Below are positions 33,738-45,065 of a stretch of DNA of 64,000 nt, one piece after another (the stretch's first letter is position 1; each line of letters opens with the position of its first letter). This DNA is from Saposhnikovia divaricata (taxonomy: Eukaryota > Streptophyta > Magnoliopsida > Apiales > Apiaceae). The notes under the pieces were generated by a model. That model saw only the letters and a program-made list of their open reading frames with translations, was not told where the DNA came from and did not search any database. Both the position numbers and the translations under genes were made by a program. The stretch covers positions 61,181,001-61,245,000 of the forward strand of contig CM071596.1 in NCBI GenBank assembly GCA_036435485.1, in the 5' to 3' direction.

Positions 33738-34460
33738 GATCCTCATCTGCCGTTTTGAGAATCGACTCCCATAGTTAGGGTTTTAGCCGTCATTTCTCCA
33801 CCTTTCATTCCCTTCATTTCCCTTCATCGATTAAGTCCCATCGTTCTCCCATCTTCTCTCCTATTTACCAGTTTTTTTTAATAAAATCGAGATCTAATTC
33901 TTTTTGGGTGAGATCTTATTGAGTAACTTGTTATCAAATTTGTTAGTCGTGCCCATCTTTTTGGGATGTTAATCTATTATGTTTTGATGTTTTTGTGTGT
34001 CTTGTTATGGGTTTCGGTAGTTTTTCTAAGAAGAATTTATATTATATTTTGGGAGATGCGTAAGGCTCACATCGAATCTGGAACGGTGGTGGATATCGCT
34101 AGAGCTCACCTTTCACAACAAAAAATTGTTCGTATTTTAAGGGCATTTGTTACTCCAATATCAGTTGATTTAACTGATAGTTCTGAATATTGGTCTATAG
34201 ACGGTGCTTATGTGAAGGTCAATTGCGATGCTACTAGTTTCACAGCTGATGTAGGTTGGATTACTCGAGCTGTCATTGTAATACTTTTTAGATTAAAGAA
34301 TTTGAATATTCTATGTGCTAAGCAATCTGAAAACAAAAATGACTATTTATTTAGCTCATTTTTTATTTCACGATCAGGTTGTAGTTGACAGTTCGGGGGT
34401 TTGTCCCGGCTGAGTTCCGATGTTTGAATGTTAATAAAATATTCTTGTTCGTTAAAAAAA
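33738..34460 (+). mobile_element. Short LINE-derived retroposon with target-site duplication
   Basis: atattttggtt, extendable to 15 bp with the preceding A residues, occurs at 33723-33737 and 34457-34471. The 3' end is tgttaataaaatattcttgttcg plus an A run, a typical plant LINE terminus. The 5' part is a CT-rich leader (tttctccacctttcattccc). Only about 0.7 kb remain between: a leader joined to the RNase H end of a LINE. Confidence 0.7.
33966..34388 (+). pseudogene. LINE RNase H fragment
   Basis: A 140-codon frame. Residues about 78-107 (WSIDGAYVKVNCDATSF...AD then VGWITRAVIVI) match the first strand of plant LINE RNase H domains (W.PP..G.VKVNCDAsf), including its first catalytic Asp. The remaining catalytic residues are absent. 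The first 40 residues are hydrophobic and resemble no known domain; they probably come from the leader. Not a functional enzyme. Confidence 0.5.
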
Positions 34461-34617
34461 ATATTTTGGTTAAATGCTTCTATTTAAATATATTTTTGTT
34501 TTAACTCATATTGAATAAATATAATATATTACTTAATTTACATTTTTTATTCAAATAATTTACCTTAACATATTTTTACTCAATAATTTCTTCTTTTTAA
34601 TTTTTTTAACTCATTTA

Positions 34618-34977
34618 GGCTCTGTTTGGGATTGCTGTTAAAAACTGTTGTGCTGTTGCTAAAAGTGCTGTTAAAATAAGTGTTGTTGCGAAAATCAGAT
34701 AACTGTTTGGTAATATTTTTGATATATGCATGTTTTGCATATTTTTGTTAAAAAAATAATGTTTTGGTGAGGTTTGATGTTGACATCAGTAACTGCTTCC
34801 TGCAAAAGCTGAAAAGCAGCTTTTTTCAAAAGCATGGGGGGACATGCTTTTCTAAAAGCAGCTTTTCAGCCAAAAGCACTTTTGAGAAAAGCTGCTTTTA
34901 AAATTTACCAAACAGCATTTTATCTGCTTTTCGTAAATAAGCTGCTGTTGTCTGCAACAGCAATACCAAACGGTACC
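34618..34977. mobile_element. MITE, 360 bp, TIR GGnnCtGTTTGG
   Basis: The ends ggctctgtttgggattgctg and cagcaataccaaacggtacc are inverted repeats. The interior is full of aaaagcagctttt / aaaagctgctttt palindromes. No target-site duplication was recognised and there is no coding frame. Confidence 0.7.
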
Positions 34978-35114
34978 GTAGTTTCGCCTCTTCTCCAAAT
35001 CAAATTTTTAGTTTTCTATACCTCATTTGTTTCGTCTTAGTAGAATCTTTGCATTTTTTGACTTGCTTATACATAATCAAAAATGCAACCTAATTATATA
35101 CACCATTATACATA

Positions 35115-35475
35115 CACTACAACAAATGAAGCCATTTATGACGGAAATTTTACACTAAAATTATCATAATTGGTCCAATTACGACGAAAAAATATCATCA
35201 CTTTTATTCAAGTCTTAAGTTCGAATTTTCGTCATAAGTATAAATTTCGTCACAAGTATAAATTTCGCATCAGTTCCAACGCGGGACCCACTTCCTTCAA
35301 TAAAATAATAAACGAACTTACGACGGAATAAACTGTCATAAATTTATATTTTACGACAAAAAAATCGTCGAAATTTAAAGAATGGGATCCATCTACAATA
35401 TAATAATAACATACTTTCAGTATATTCATACTTTAAGACAAATTTTCTATCAAAAGTTTTTAATTCTGTCCCATT
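35115..35475 (+). mobile_element. CACTA element, left end only
   Basis: It starts CACTACAACAAATGAAGCC and carries the tatgacgga / cgtcataa subterminal words of CACTA elements. No inverse end (TAGTG) follows before the gypsy remnant at 35480, so it is truncated. Confidence 0.55.
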
Positions 35476-35479
35476 CCTA

Positions 35480-35866
35480 GTTACATAGCCGCGTTAAGGC
35501 CTGATGGAGTCGAGGGGTAGGTCCTCCCGATTGAAAACATGACTGTCTGTGGTGACGAAGACATGGATGCCTCAAAGTTTTATTATGTTTAAACTATCCT
35601 AGTAGGACGTAGCTTCATATTTATCTAGTAGAAGTAGAAAGAAGGTTTGATGAAACCATTGCAGAGCATGTTGCTCCGAGTAGGACAATAGTACTCTATG
35701 TAAGGGTTGAACCCATTTTAAGTTATTAATGCAAGTTTGTTTTCCATTCATTGATTATGTGATTTTATCAATGAACCAAGCACCTGATGTGTGTAAGTCA
35801 AAGATGACCAAGTACCGAAAATAAAAGAACACACGAATGAAAACAAATAAATGCATAAATAAAAAC
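35480..35866 (+). mobile_element. Retand-like remnant, left part
   Basis: 35500-35580 aligns with element B at about 56705-56765 (gag-pro linker; LPIE..D..D residues recognisable), then jumps to sequence matching 60105-60390 (gatgaaaccattgcagagca, taagggttgaacccatt). So the pol region is deleted. It breaks at the Athila insertion and resumes at 48795. Confidence 0.7.
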
Positions 35867-35867
35867 T

Positions 35868-38800
35868 TGTTGGTTCGTAAACACGCAAGTATACGCGATC
35901 ACAAATAGCAAGTGATAAGTAAGATTCGTTCCGCAGAGACTATGTGTATTGCAAATTTTAGTACTTATGCAACAGTGTATGGTTACTTCTTAATGCTTGA
36001 ACACTTATCAATTTGGGTTTTTGATTAAACTATTTTAATTAACTAAACGAGAATAAATTAACAATTAAGAGTTCTTATATATGAGAAAACATGGAATTCC
36101 AATTTCATCGAAACGTCACTAAAGGTTGACACATTAAATCGACACAGATGATAAACAAGATAATTAATCAGATAACACGACAATAATACGAGCTACCTTT
36201 CAGTATACTCATATCAAACCACTTAACATCCACAACAGATAGAAGTCAAGAGGACACCACATTACGATCAAATCATATATGTCTATACAATCTGGAAAAG
36301 CAATTGGTTTAAGCACAAGTTATCTTTTATAATTACATGGGGCAATATGATTTGGGTAAAATCATACTACTAATCAAGAATAAGCAATTAATTCTTGAAC
36401 CCATGCTAATATGGCATATTCTCAATCCTAGAATCCACTTTCGCAATCATCAAGGATTAATAAATTAGATGCTGGCTACACATCTATCAATTAAATCAAA
36501 CCATATTAGATTATCGCAATAAATTCACCCAACATCGATCACATGTCAAACAAAATATTTATGAATTCGAATCCATTGAAACCCCACGATAATGATTATT
36601 TCATAATTGACCCTTTCACCATCATGGGTTCTAGAGAAAACATGGTTCTAGAAAACAAATAATAATAGAAGAGAAATAAGGTAGAAATGAATCCCCCAAA
36701 ATGTATAGAAGAGTACAAAAGATGAAAATAGATTAGGCCTCCTTGCTTGTCACTAGCTTGAAGATCCTTCTCTAAATTTTGTTTTTAAGATAATACTGTC
36801 GATAACCCCCCCCCCCCCAACTAATGATAATAGATGGCTGTTTTTAAAGTCTAAGATATAACAAATAAAGTTCAGCCGCTTGCCCTAATAAAATGGGCCC
36901 AAAAATATTTTGACCCGGAAGAAAATTAACATTCAGAAAAACTCTCCAAAGCGCTGTTGCTCGAGTTAGAGCGCTGTTGCACCTCCTGGCTCCTGGAAAA
37001 TGCTACTTACACAGCGCTGTTGCGCTAGAAACTGAGCTACTGATAAGTGGATTTTATATCCACTTGGAGCATTCCATATCAGCTTAAATTGATTGACTTC
37101 GTCTCAAGTTTGTTGTATTTTGATGTGTTTTGTGTAGTTGTGCAGGGTTGTAGCTATTGGTTAGTGTTGGTGTTTCTAATCGATATTAGAGTGGAATTAA
37201 GCATTAAAATGAAGATTGGACACTTGTGTTATGCTACCAAGGAGTTACATGTGTCATGGTATTGAAAATGTTAGCTAATGCCAAAGAAACGGAGGAGAAA
37301 GGAGCAAATTTGTGTAAAATTCGGATTTTCTGGATAGGTTGCGCAGTCTTCACTGTTTTGCCCATATCTGGAGTTCTAGAAGTCCGTTTTCAGTGATCTT
37401 ACAGCTCACGCGACGCTTGGGAGATTTTATATAACCTTGGACAGAATTCTGGGCGCAGGCTGCGCTTGTGGCGCACAGGCAGCGCGGGGAACAGACTGTT
37501 GGGCGCAGGTTGCGCGCGCGTTGCTGAAAAATTACAGTTTTGCCCTTATTCACTGTTTTGGCCATATCTTGAGTTCTAGGAGTCCGTTTTGGACGATCTT
37601 ACTGTCCACGCGAAGATAACGAGATTCTCTATCATTATAAAGTGGTTCAGAGGTCCAGAAATATTGAAGAAAAGTAAGCTACAAATTTTCCCTAAAAACA
37701 GAATCAGTTTAGGAAACGTATTCTATTTTAATTCTGATTTGGTAGTTTCCTTGCTGGGCAAGACTTCTAGAGCCTATTTAAACACATCCTACCATTGTAA
37801 TTTGTAACACCATTACATATCAATTACTTAGGTTTATTTGTATCTTTTCATACTTTGTTTTTATCATGGTTTCATCAGATCCCGTGATGACGAGAGGTTC
37901 GATTATGAACTAATCGTTGTCATGGGATGCTAATGGATTTATTTATGGAGATTTAGTATCTTGATTGCTTTAAAGATCTGTATGTGATGTATATCTGATA
38001 TCCTCGTATGGTTGTGCTTAATTGCTAGATGCGTAGCTAACATCTAATTTGTTAATCTCTTGTGAAGTGAAAGGGGATCTTGAGATTTAGAACTTGCCAT
38101 GCTAGCATAGGTTCATGATTGTTTATCAACATGATTCGTAGTATGAGATGAAAATACTTATATTGCCCTGTGTGATCTTTATGGATAACTTGCTCTTTAA
38201 CCGTTATGTTTTCAAATTCTATAGACATATAGGGTCTAAGCATAATTGGTGTCTATTCATCTTCTATCTCTTTTGTGGATGTATGTTTAGTTTGGTATTC
38301 GTATACTGAGAAGTAGCGTATACTTGTTTCGTGTTGTCTGATCAGATATCATAACCATTGCATATAGTGATTAAAGACGTCAGATCTAAGCGAAGTATTT
38401 AATGAAGTTAGGATTCCATGGTTCATATTGCATAAGTAATTTGATTTTAATTATCGTTAGTTAGTTAATTCTTAGTTGATAATTTGCATCTTAGTTAGTT
38501 TAGTTAATTAAAACTCAAATTTGTTATTTGTCTTAGCAGTGAGTAATAACCATACATTGTTGCATAGGTACAATAACTGAATTAAAACCATAACCCGATC
38601 TCTGTGGGAACGAACTCGACTTATTCATATATTACTTGTGACCACGTATACTTGCGTGATATTGTGTTAACAGCTACAGCGCTAGAAACTGAGCTACAGC
38701 GCTAGAAACTGAGCTACAGCGCCTCCTACCCCCTGGAATCAGCACACAAGCCACTACCTACACTCATTTACCACCATTTAACCAATGTAGCACCAAAATG

Positions 38801-38923
38801 CCTTCAACCATGCCACCTACACAAATTACACAAAAACATATCAAATGACAACGAAACTCGAGAACTTGCAAACGATTAAAGTCCAAACGGAAGGTAAATA
38901 GTGGATATAAAATCCACTTATCA
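35868..38923 (-). repeat. Athila 3' LTR, interrupted by a solo LTR
   Basis: Read on minus it starts TGATAAGTGGATTTTATATC (38923) and ends CGAACCAACA (35868). Without the insertion it is about 1.42 kb. 36623-37040 plus 38673-38923 match the truncated 5' LTR at 48137-48789. It contains a C13 run (36806-36818) that is only 6 C in the other copy. Confidence 0.85.
37041..38672 (+). repeat. Solo LTR, 1632 bp, in the Athila 3' LTR
   Basis: It starts TGATAAGTGGATTTTATATC and ends GTGTTAACA. gctac flanks both sides (37036-37040, 38673-38677), a perfect 5-bp duplication. There is no internal region, so it is a recombined solo LTR. Its first 25 bases equal the start of the host Athila LTR, so both belong to one superfamily, but the rest differs. 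It lies in the opposite orientation. Confidence 0.9.
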
Positions 38924-40205
38924 AACCCCCAAACTTAAACCGTTGCTTGTCCTCAAGCAATGCAACTCAACCCTAAAATGATGAATGAATGGAACTAAAA
39001 ATTAAATGTCATGATAATGCAAAACAAATGTCCTAATGCAATAATCCCACACAAATTACTGAAACCGACTCAACACGCAAACGCCTCAAAGAATGCAACA
39101 ACTCCAAACAGAGCTCGACTAAGTCCCTAGATATACTCTTGAAAATAGATAAAAGGCATAACCAATTCTTCGCCAAGACAATCACATGTTTATAAACAGA
39201 ATGAACTTTAGACACTCCATGACTCAAAGACACCGCCATCATCATTTAAGGTATACAAGGATTCATGCTTAACTACACAAAACACCACAAAACACAAAAA
39301 ACACATGCTTATTGACCGTGCAATGGGTGAGACCCCTAAAGGCTTATACAATAGCACCCTTGTAGCGAGCGTTAGGTTAGTGGATCCCAGACCGGAAAAG
39401 TCTTAGGTCACTAGGCATAAAATCCCCTAGAACTTACTTGCTCGAGTACTAAAGAGCCCACCCTAGTCAATTAGCATACACACACTCTCACAAATGCTCA
39501 TTTTTTATACTTACAACTTTTCTTTTTTTTCCTCTTCTTTTTATTCTTTTTTTCTTGCCTTTTCTTTTTTTTTTTCTTTTTTTATTCACACATGGATGCA
39601 CTATCTCACCCCCCTAGACTACTCATATTAAATATGAGCGGCTACTAGCCATTTGATGCCTAGCCATTATTACACTACGACACAACACTTAGCATGAAAT
39701 CCCTGTTTTCCCCCAAACTTATACTTAAGTGCTCCTACGCCATCAAGGGAATAACGAAAATTCTAGATATAAATAGGTGATTAAATCCCAACAGCCAAAC
39801 CAGGTATGACTCGATCTAGCCCAAGAGCAAACAGTGAGAACGTGAAAAGATTGTGTTCCCGACACACGCAAGTCAATTTCATAAGTACTTAAATCAACCC
39901 TCTATCCATTGTCATCGCACTCAAATTAACATCGACCTATTGAGCCAGAAACAGACACTCATATGGAATCATGTGATATACATGAACAAATAATATTACA
40001 ATCCTAAATAATTCTATATGGCATGGCATCCTAAATGCAAACTAAATGACATGGCCAAACTACATGCAAAATTACTAATATGAACTAGCATGAATATGCA
40101 GCTATATGCAATGCAATGATTCTTAATACCCTAAAATCACCCACAAACTTATTAAATTAAATGTCCTCATTGAAGGTAAAATTAAAGGGTACAAGAGATG
40201 CTCCC
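38924..40205 (-). other. Athila 3' non-coding region
   Basis: It begins (minus) after the 3' ORF and ends at the polypurine tract. It includes a long pyrimidine-rich stretch (39525-39590). No supportable gene; the minus frame at 39033-39245 has no domain. Confidence 0.6.
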
Positions 40206-41612
40206 CTAGTCGTCAGCATCGTCACCCTCCTCGGGTGGTGTGTCTGGTGGTGGATAAACATGGTGCACTTCGAAGGTGGGCCATGTGACCTGAAAACCCT
40301 GCTGCCGGTACACTCCATCCAATGACTGAGTCAAGTCTGTAGCAAATCGGTGCATCATGTCATGCGTAGTATCATAACGCCTCATCATGCGCCTGAACTG
40401 AGCATCACTGAAAACCATAGTCCCCTGACTCGTCTGGCTCACCTGTGCGTGGGAAGGTCCCGCTCTGTCTGTCTGTCGAGGCACCGTTGGCGGATTACCA
40501 CCTCCCTCCGCAGTAACAACATAACCAAGGTCCCTAGGGTGAGGAGTGCCGCCCGGCCACTCCGCCAACCTCTTAATCGCATGGTGATCAGGAGAACCAA
40601 TCGGCCTTAAATGATCCGGTAGTGGCTTAAGTTCAAGTTCAGGAGCTTCTTCAATAGATGGCTTTAGAAGAATCTGTGATTTTTGAAGCTCAGCTAAGCC
40701 AAGTGATTCCGATGGAGCATTGAACTTTCTTTGGTAGGGGTTAGCATTCAACATTTGAACACACTCTGCAATTTCTTCATCCTCAGAATCAGATTCCCCT
40801 TGTAAAGTGCTTACCAAGGCATCTAACTTCAACAACTGATTCATTTCCTCATGTTGCAGTGACTTAACCATATCAAGTCTGAAACATTCTTCCTCTTCAG
40901 TTGGAAGTTGCATTGCTTTAAAAACATTGAATGTGACGTTTTGATCATGCACTCTCATAGTCAGCTCCCCTTTCTGAACATCGATCAACGTTTTGCCTAT
41001 CGCCAAGAATGGCCTTCCCAAGATGATAGGGATGTTCTTATCTTCCTCAAAATCCAAGATGACGAAGTCGGCGAGAAAAATGAGTTTATCCACTTTGACT
41101 AAAACGTCTTCCACTATTCCACGAGGATATGTAACCGACCTGTCAGCTAGCTGCAAAGAGATATTGGTTGGTTTTGGGTCGGGGAGTCCAAGTGTCATGA
41201 AGACTGAAAGAAGCATCAGATTTATGCTTACACCAAGATCACACAAGCATTTGTTTAATGACACGTTACCAATAGTGCAGGGAATTGTGAAGCTACCTGG
41301 ATCCTTAAGCTTTGGAGGTAGTTTTTGTTACAAGATCGCACTACATTCTTCCGTCAGTGCAACCGTCTCAAAATTAGCTAGCTTTAACTTCTTCGAGAGA
41401 ATTCCCTTCATAAATTTGGCGTATCTAGGCATTTGTTCCAAAGCTTCAGCAAATGGGATGTTAATATGCAATTTTTTAAATACCTCTAGAAATTTGCCAA
41501 ATTGCTAATCCAGTTTCTGTTTCTGAAACCTTTGAGGAAATGGTAGAGGCGGATATACTGGAGGATTGGCCTCTGAAGGAACTGACTGCTTGGCTGGTTG
41601 ATGGAGTGGCTG
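40206..41612 (-). pseudogene. Athila protease remnant fused to a 3' ORF
   Basis: The frame is open from 41264 to the TAG at 40206 (352 codons), with more Athila protein upstream in broken frames (KFLEVFKKLHINIPFAEALE, YAKFMKGILSKK). It contains the retropepsin region: CDLGVSINLMLLSVF, where Athila proteases normally have DLGAS, so the active-site Ala is Val; then ILGRPFLAIGKTLIDV. After LPDHLR (about 40608) the expected reverse transcriptase is missing, and a different, proline-rich acidic C-terminus follows (ends PPEEGDDADD). This looks like an in-frame internal deletion joining pro to the C-terminus of a 3' ORF. No function expected. Confidence 0.75.
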
Positions 41613-42443
41613 CACTACACCATAAAAGGCCTACGACCACATTTATAGCCTATGTTGTCTTTGGATATGTTGCCATTGCCATGCATGTTTTTGGCTATTA
41701 CAATATTATCATTTTTATGTTGCCTTAGGTAGAAAAATTATGTTGCTATAGAATAAAAGCGTTTGCATGTTGCCGTAGGTATCAAATTGTGTTGCCATAA
41801 TTTTGTAATGAACAAAATTTTACATTTTCCTAATAAAAATAAAAGTTTAACCTTTTTTCACATGAAAGTTAATTTATTTGGATAAAAATAATTAAGAAGT
41901 TTTTATAAAATTCAACAATATTCCAGTAGAAGCGAATATTTCATTAAAAATGTTAAAATATTTTAAGGTGAATAATTTATTTTTATGTTCATTAAATATT
42001 ATTCAACAAAATTTTTAAAATGAATTTTTTTCTATACATATTTTAATATATCATTAAAATAAAAATATTTTTGTATATGATTAAAAATATTTGAATATAT
42101 TATTTCAAATTATGTAAAAGAAATTGAATATTTAGTAAAAAAATAAAATGCTTTTTCTAAATAAATAAAAAATAAAAAATTTAATTATTTTTTCCTTAAA
42201 AGACAAAAGCAGACCAAAGCATGACAATTTCGGGCAAATTGGTGAGAGCGGCAAAAAGCCCGCCCAACCAATTCAATGTACCGCTCTTTTCACTTACTAA
42301 AAAAAGACTTCACTTCCATTTTTTCTCATTTGCCGTCTCTCTCTCCACTCATCTATCTCTCTCAGCTCTCCCCTCTCTCGACCATAACAAAACACAGTAC
42401 CTTCTGTCCTTCTCCAATCCTCTCCTCTCGTCTCGTCTCTCCA

Positions 42444-42450
42444 TATAAAT
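42444..42450 (+). promoter_or_regulatory. Possible TATA box of the captured gene
   Basis: tataaat lies after a CT-rich stretch (42320-42440) and before a leader-like segment ending in a possible donor (gttaag|gtatct, 42616/42617). The arrangement suggests a captured promoter and first non-coding exon, not proven. Confidence 0.3.
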
Positions 42451-43390
42451 CGAAGGCTCTTTCCCCGAACAAAAAAATAGAAGATGAAATAATCGAAGAT
42501 GAACATATAGAAGATTTGGTGTCTCCATCTATCTCTTGAAGAACAAATCGAAGAATTGGCGGTCTCTCTTTAATTTTTTGAATTCCAGTTTAGAGAAAAT
42601 CGAAGATTTGGTTAAGGTATCTCCCTCTCTTATCATCGGTATATTTGGATATGTTTATTTTCATATGTGTTCATTTGGGATATTGTTATTAGGTCTTTCG
42701 GGACTTTGGATTTTAGTTAAATTAGTTAGGGCTTTTGGGATTTTGGGATTTTGGGATTTCGGGACTTTTGTTGATGTGTATAATGTTACTATGCTTAATT
42801 TTGTATGTAATTGAGATTAATTTTTGATTGTCCCGTTAATTTTTATAAACTGTTTGGTGAAATTCCTGTGAGAACTTGTAATGTTTGATTATTGAATGTC
42901 ATATAAATAAAAAATATATTTGAGTAAAATTAGGTGTAATGTTAGCTTAAATTGTCATTTGGCAGAGGTCTTTTTTATGTATGCGTAGAAGTAGAATTTT
43001 TATCGATAAAGAGTATATTTGAGTAATTTACAGTTAATGTTCGCATGAGTTTTCGTAAGATGTATATGTTTGTTTTATAATCCAGTACTCATAATCTATC
43101 TACTGACTTGCAATGCTCAGTTGCTGCTGGTTCATTACTGTGTTTGTACAACAGCATATAATGTTTATATTAAAAACAAATGATCACATTCAGATTACCA
43201 ACATGCTCTGAAGTATATTGAAATATTTAGTGCTCCATTAGCTTAAAATCGATTTGGATTTATCATGTGTACGTTTACATGTGTCCAGCACAATACTTTA
43301 AAATTCTATTGTTAACATATTTGGGTACTGATCTATTTCTATGGGTTTACTTCTTGGCACTTCCTTTATGTGGAAATTACAATATTGCAG

Positions 43391-43995
43391 ATGGACGCCA
43401 TATGGAACTACAAAATGCATTATCTGCAAGCATCAGGTGCACCAAGATGGAAAGCACTGCCATACCTGTGCTTACACCAAAGGTAGGTAATGGTTAAAAT
43501 TTAAGGTTTAAAAGATTGGAGACAGATTGAGGAGAAAAATTAAGTCACCACTACAATAAATAACACTATTTTGTCTTTTTTTGATGGGATTTACAAGGCT
43601 TTAGATACTAAGCTCAGTTTACTTAGATTGGTAGGATTTTTAATTCCTTAACTTTATTACAATCATTACAGTCTAATAATAACTCTTAAAGGCTAAAATT
43701 ATTTGTTAACTTTTAAATCTTAGTGTAAGCTATTTAGGTGGCATGGGCATTCATGGCCTTGTTTATTGCCTCAAGCCTTCAACCAAATTTTGCATGCTTG
43801 TTAAGCTTGTGTTACATCTGTAGTGATAGAGTTTACCTGCCTATAGGTCTTTAGCTGTTTAAAAATGATTTGGATTTTGATAGTCTGCAAATTGTTAATT
43901 CAGATTGTCTAAAGTGAGTTTATTTTGCAGGAGTTTGTGCCATGTGCGATAAGCAGGTCCTCGATACCGAATTATACAAACAGAGCAATGTATAA
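43391..43995 (+). pseudogene. CRIPT: Captured CRIPT gene fragment, two coding exons
   Basis: Exon at 43391-43482 (ag before, gtaggt after) and exon at 43931-43995 (tttgcag before, TAA at 43993). Joined in phase they read WTPYGTTKCIICKHQVHQDG, then KHCHTCAYTK, then GVCAMCDKQVLDTELYKQSNV split across the junction: the C-terminal half of CRIPT. All three CXXC pairs (CIIC, CHTC, CAMC) are kept. CRIPT is a small conserved zinc-binding protein, first known as a PDZ-binding protein and more recently linked to minor-intron splicing. The N-terminal half is absent; the upstream sequence (42200-42616) may be a leader. With introns kept, capture was at DNA level. No stop or frameshift in the retained part. 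Confidence 0.85.
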
Positions 43996-44256
43996 GTAGT
44001 CTGCAATATTATCTTGATACATTGTTGTTCTAAGGTAGTTTCTGAAATCTTTTAACGACTTTGTTCCGAATTTGAAGTTTGGTCTTGTGAGGTGGACTAC
44101 ATGATTGTAAACTTTAACCTTCATTGCAAGATGGTTATCCACCATATGTCTACTTGAATGTCAACGTTGGACTAATATACCTTGTTCATACTATATGATT
44201 GTAACTTTTAATACATTTGGGTTTATAACATGCTTTCTTATTAATCTGTTTCACAG

Positions 44257-44356
44257 ATCGAGCAATAAGCATAGCAATAGTCGGTGGACTTGCTGCTGCA
44301 CTATCTCGAGTGACAATGAAGATGGTACTCCAATGACTAGTGGCACAGGCTCTTAA
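44257..44356 (+). pseudogene. Possible further captured exon
   Basis: After tttcacag (44249-44256) a frame reads SSNKHSNSRWTCCCTISSDN and on to TSGTGS with TAA at 44354. The acidic, Ser/Thr-rich end looks like a protein C-terminus, but I do not recognise it. It lies downstream of the CRIPT stop, so would belong to another gene, the transposon, or an alternative last exon. Confidence 0.25.
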
Positions 44357-45065
44357 TTTAGTCATAGCATATGTTTATGTTTTAGACCATCTTTTTTTGT
44401 TGTTATGTTAGTCTTATATACCTAGTAAGATTGTAGTTTATGTACTTATGGCACCAGATCTTATGTCTTTTGCTCTAAATTTGGGTTGTGATTGTATTGA
44501 ATATGGTATGGATTATTATGATTGTAAAGTTGGTTGTGTTGATTTGGTTATCTATGGAATGCGTACTTTCATATATATGATTTTTTGTTGGAAATAAAAA
44601 AGTGTTGCCACTGATGTTATAAAGTGTTGGCAAAAAAGGAAAATTAATGTGAAGAAATGTTGCTAGAAAATGTTGCTATAGGCAAAATTTTGTGTTGGCA
44701 TTGAAGTGGGCCCCAAAGTGGGACCAAAAGTGGGCCCCACAGTGGGTCCCAAAAGTGGGCCCCACTGGCTATTAAATTTTTTTACACAAAGGCAACATAA
44801 TATTATGTTGCTAAAGACTAATAATAATGTTGCTATAACAAGGCTATGTCAACATTAAAACTGATGTTGCCATAGAGAATAAGAATGTTGCCGTTGACCC
44901 CAAAGGCAACGGCAAAAATAGCAACATCAGCAAAATGTTGCCTTTGGGGTTTTTTGGGCCTACAGCAACATATTTTGGGTCTACAGCAACACTTTTTGGG
45001 CGTTGCCGTAGGCCTTTTATGGTGTAGTGCTGGTTTTCCTTTTCCGTAACTTCCTCTTGCTATGC

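Larger units (their letters stand above)
41613..45029. mobile_element. CACTA transposon with captured CRIPT gene (Pack-CACTA), 3417 bp
   Basis: It starts CACTACACCATAAAAGG and ends with the inverse; the inverted match continues for about 23 bp. ctg flanks both ends (41610-41612, 45030-45032). Subterminal regions repeat tgttgcc / gttgctat words in both orientations, as CACTA transposase sites do. No transposase frame. The interior (about 42200-44400) carries plant gene sequence with introns, including two CRIPT exons. It splits the Athila gag-pol region, so it is younger than the Athila insertion. Confidence 0.9.

Noticed and set aside
40350..41508. Plus-strand frames of 64-171 codons
   Set aside because: Shadows of the Athila protease/3' ORF on the opposite strand.
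43549..43575. CACTACAATAAATA in the CRIPT intron, considered as another CACTA end
   Set aside because: No matching inverse end or duplication was found nearby.
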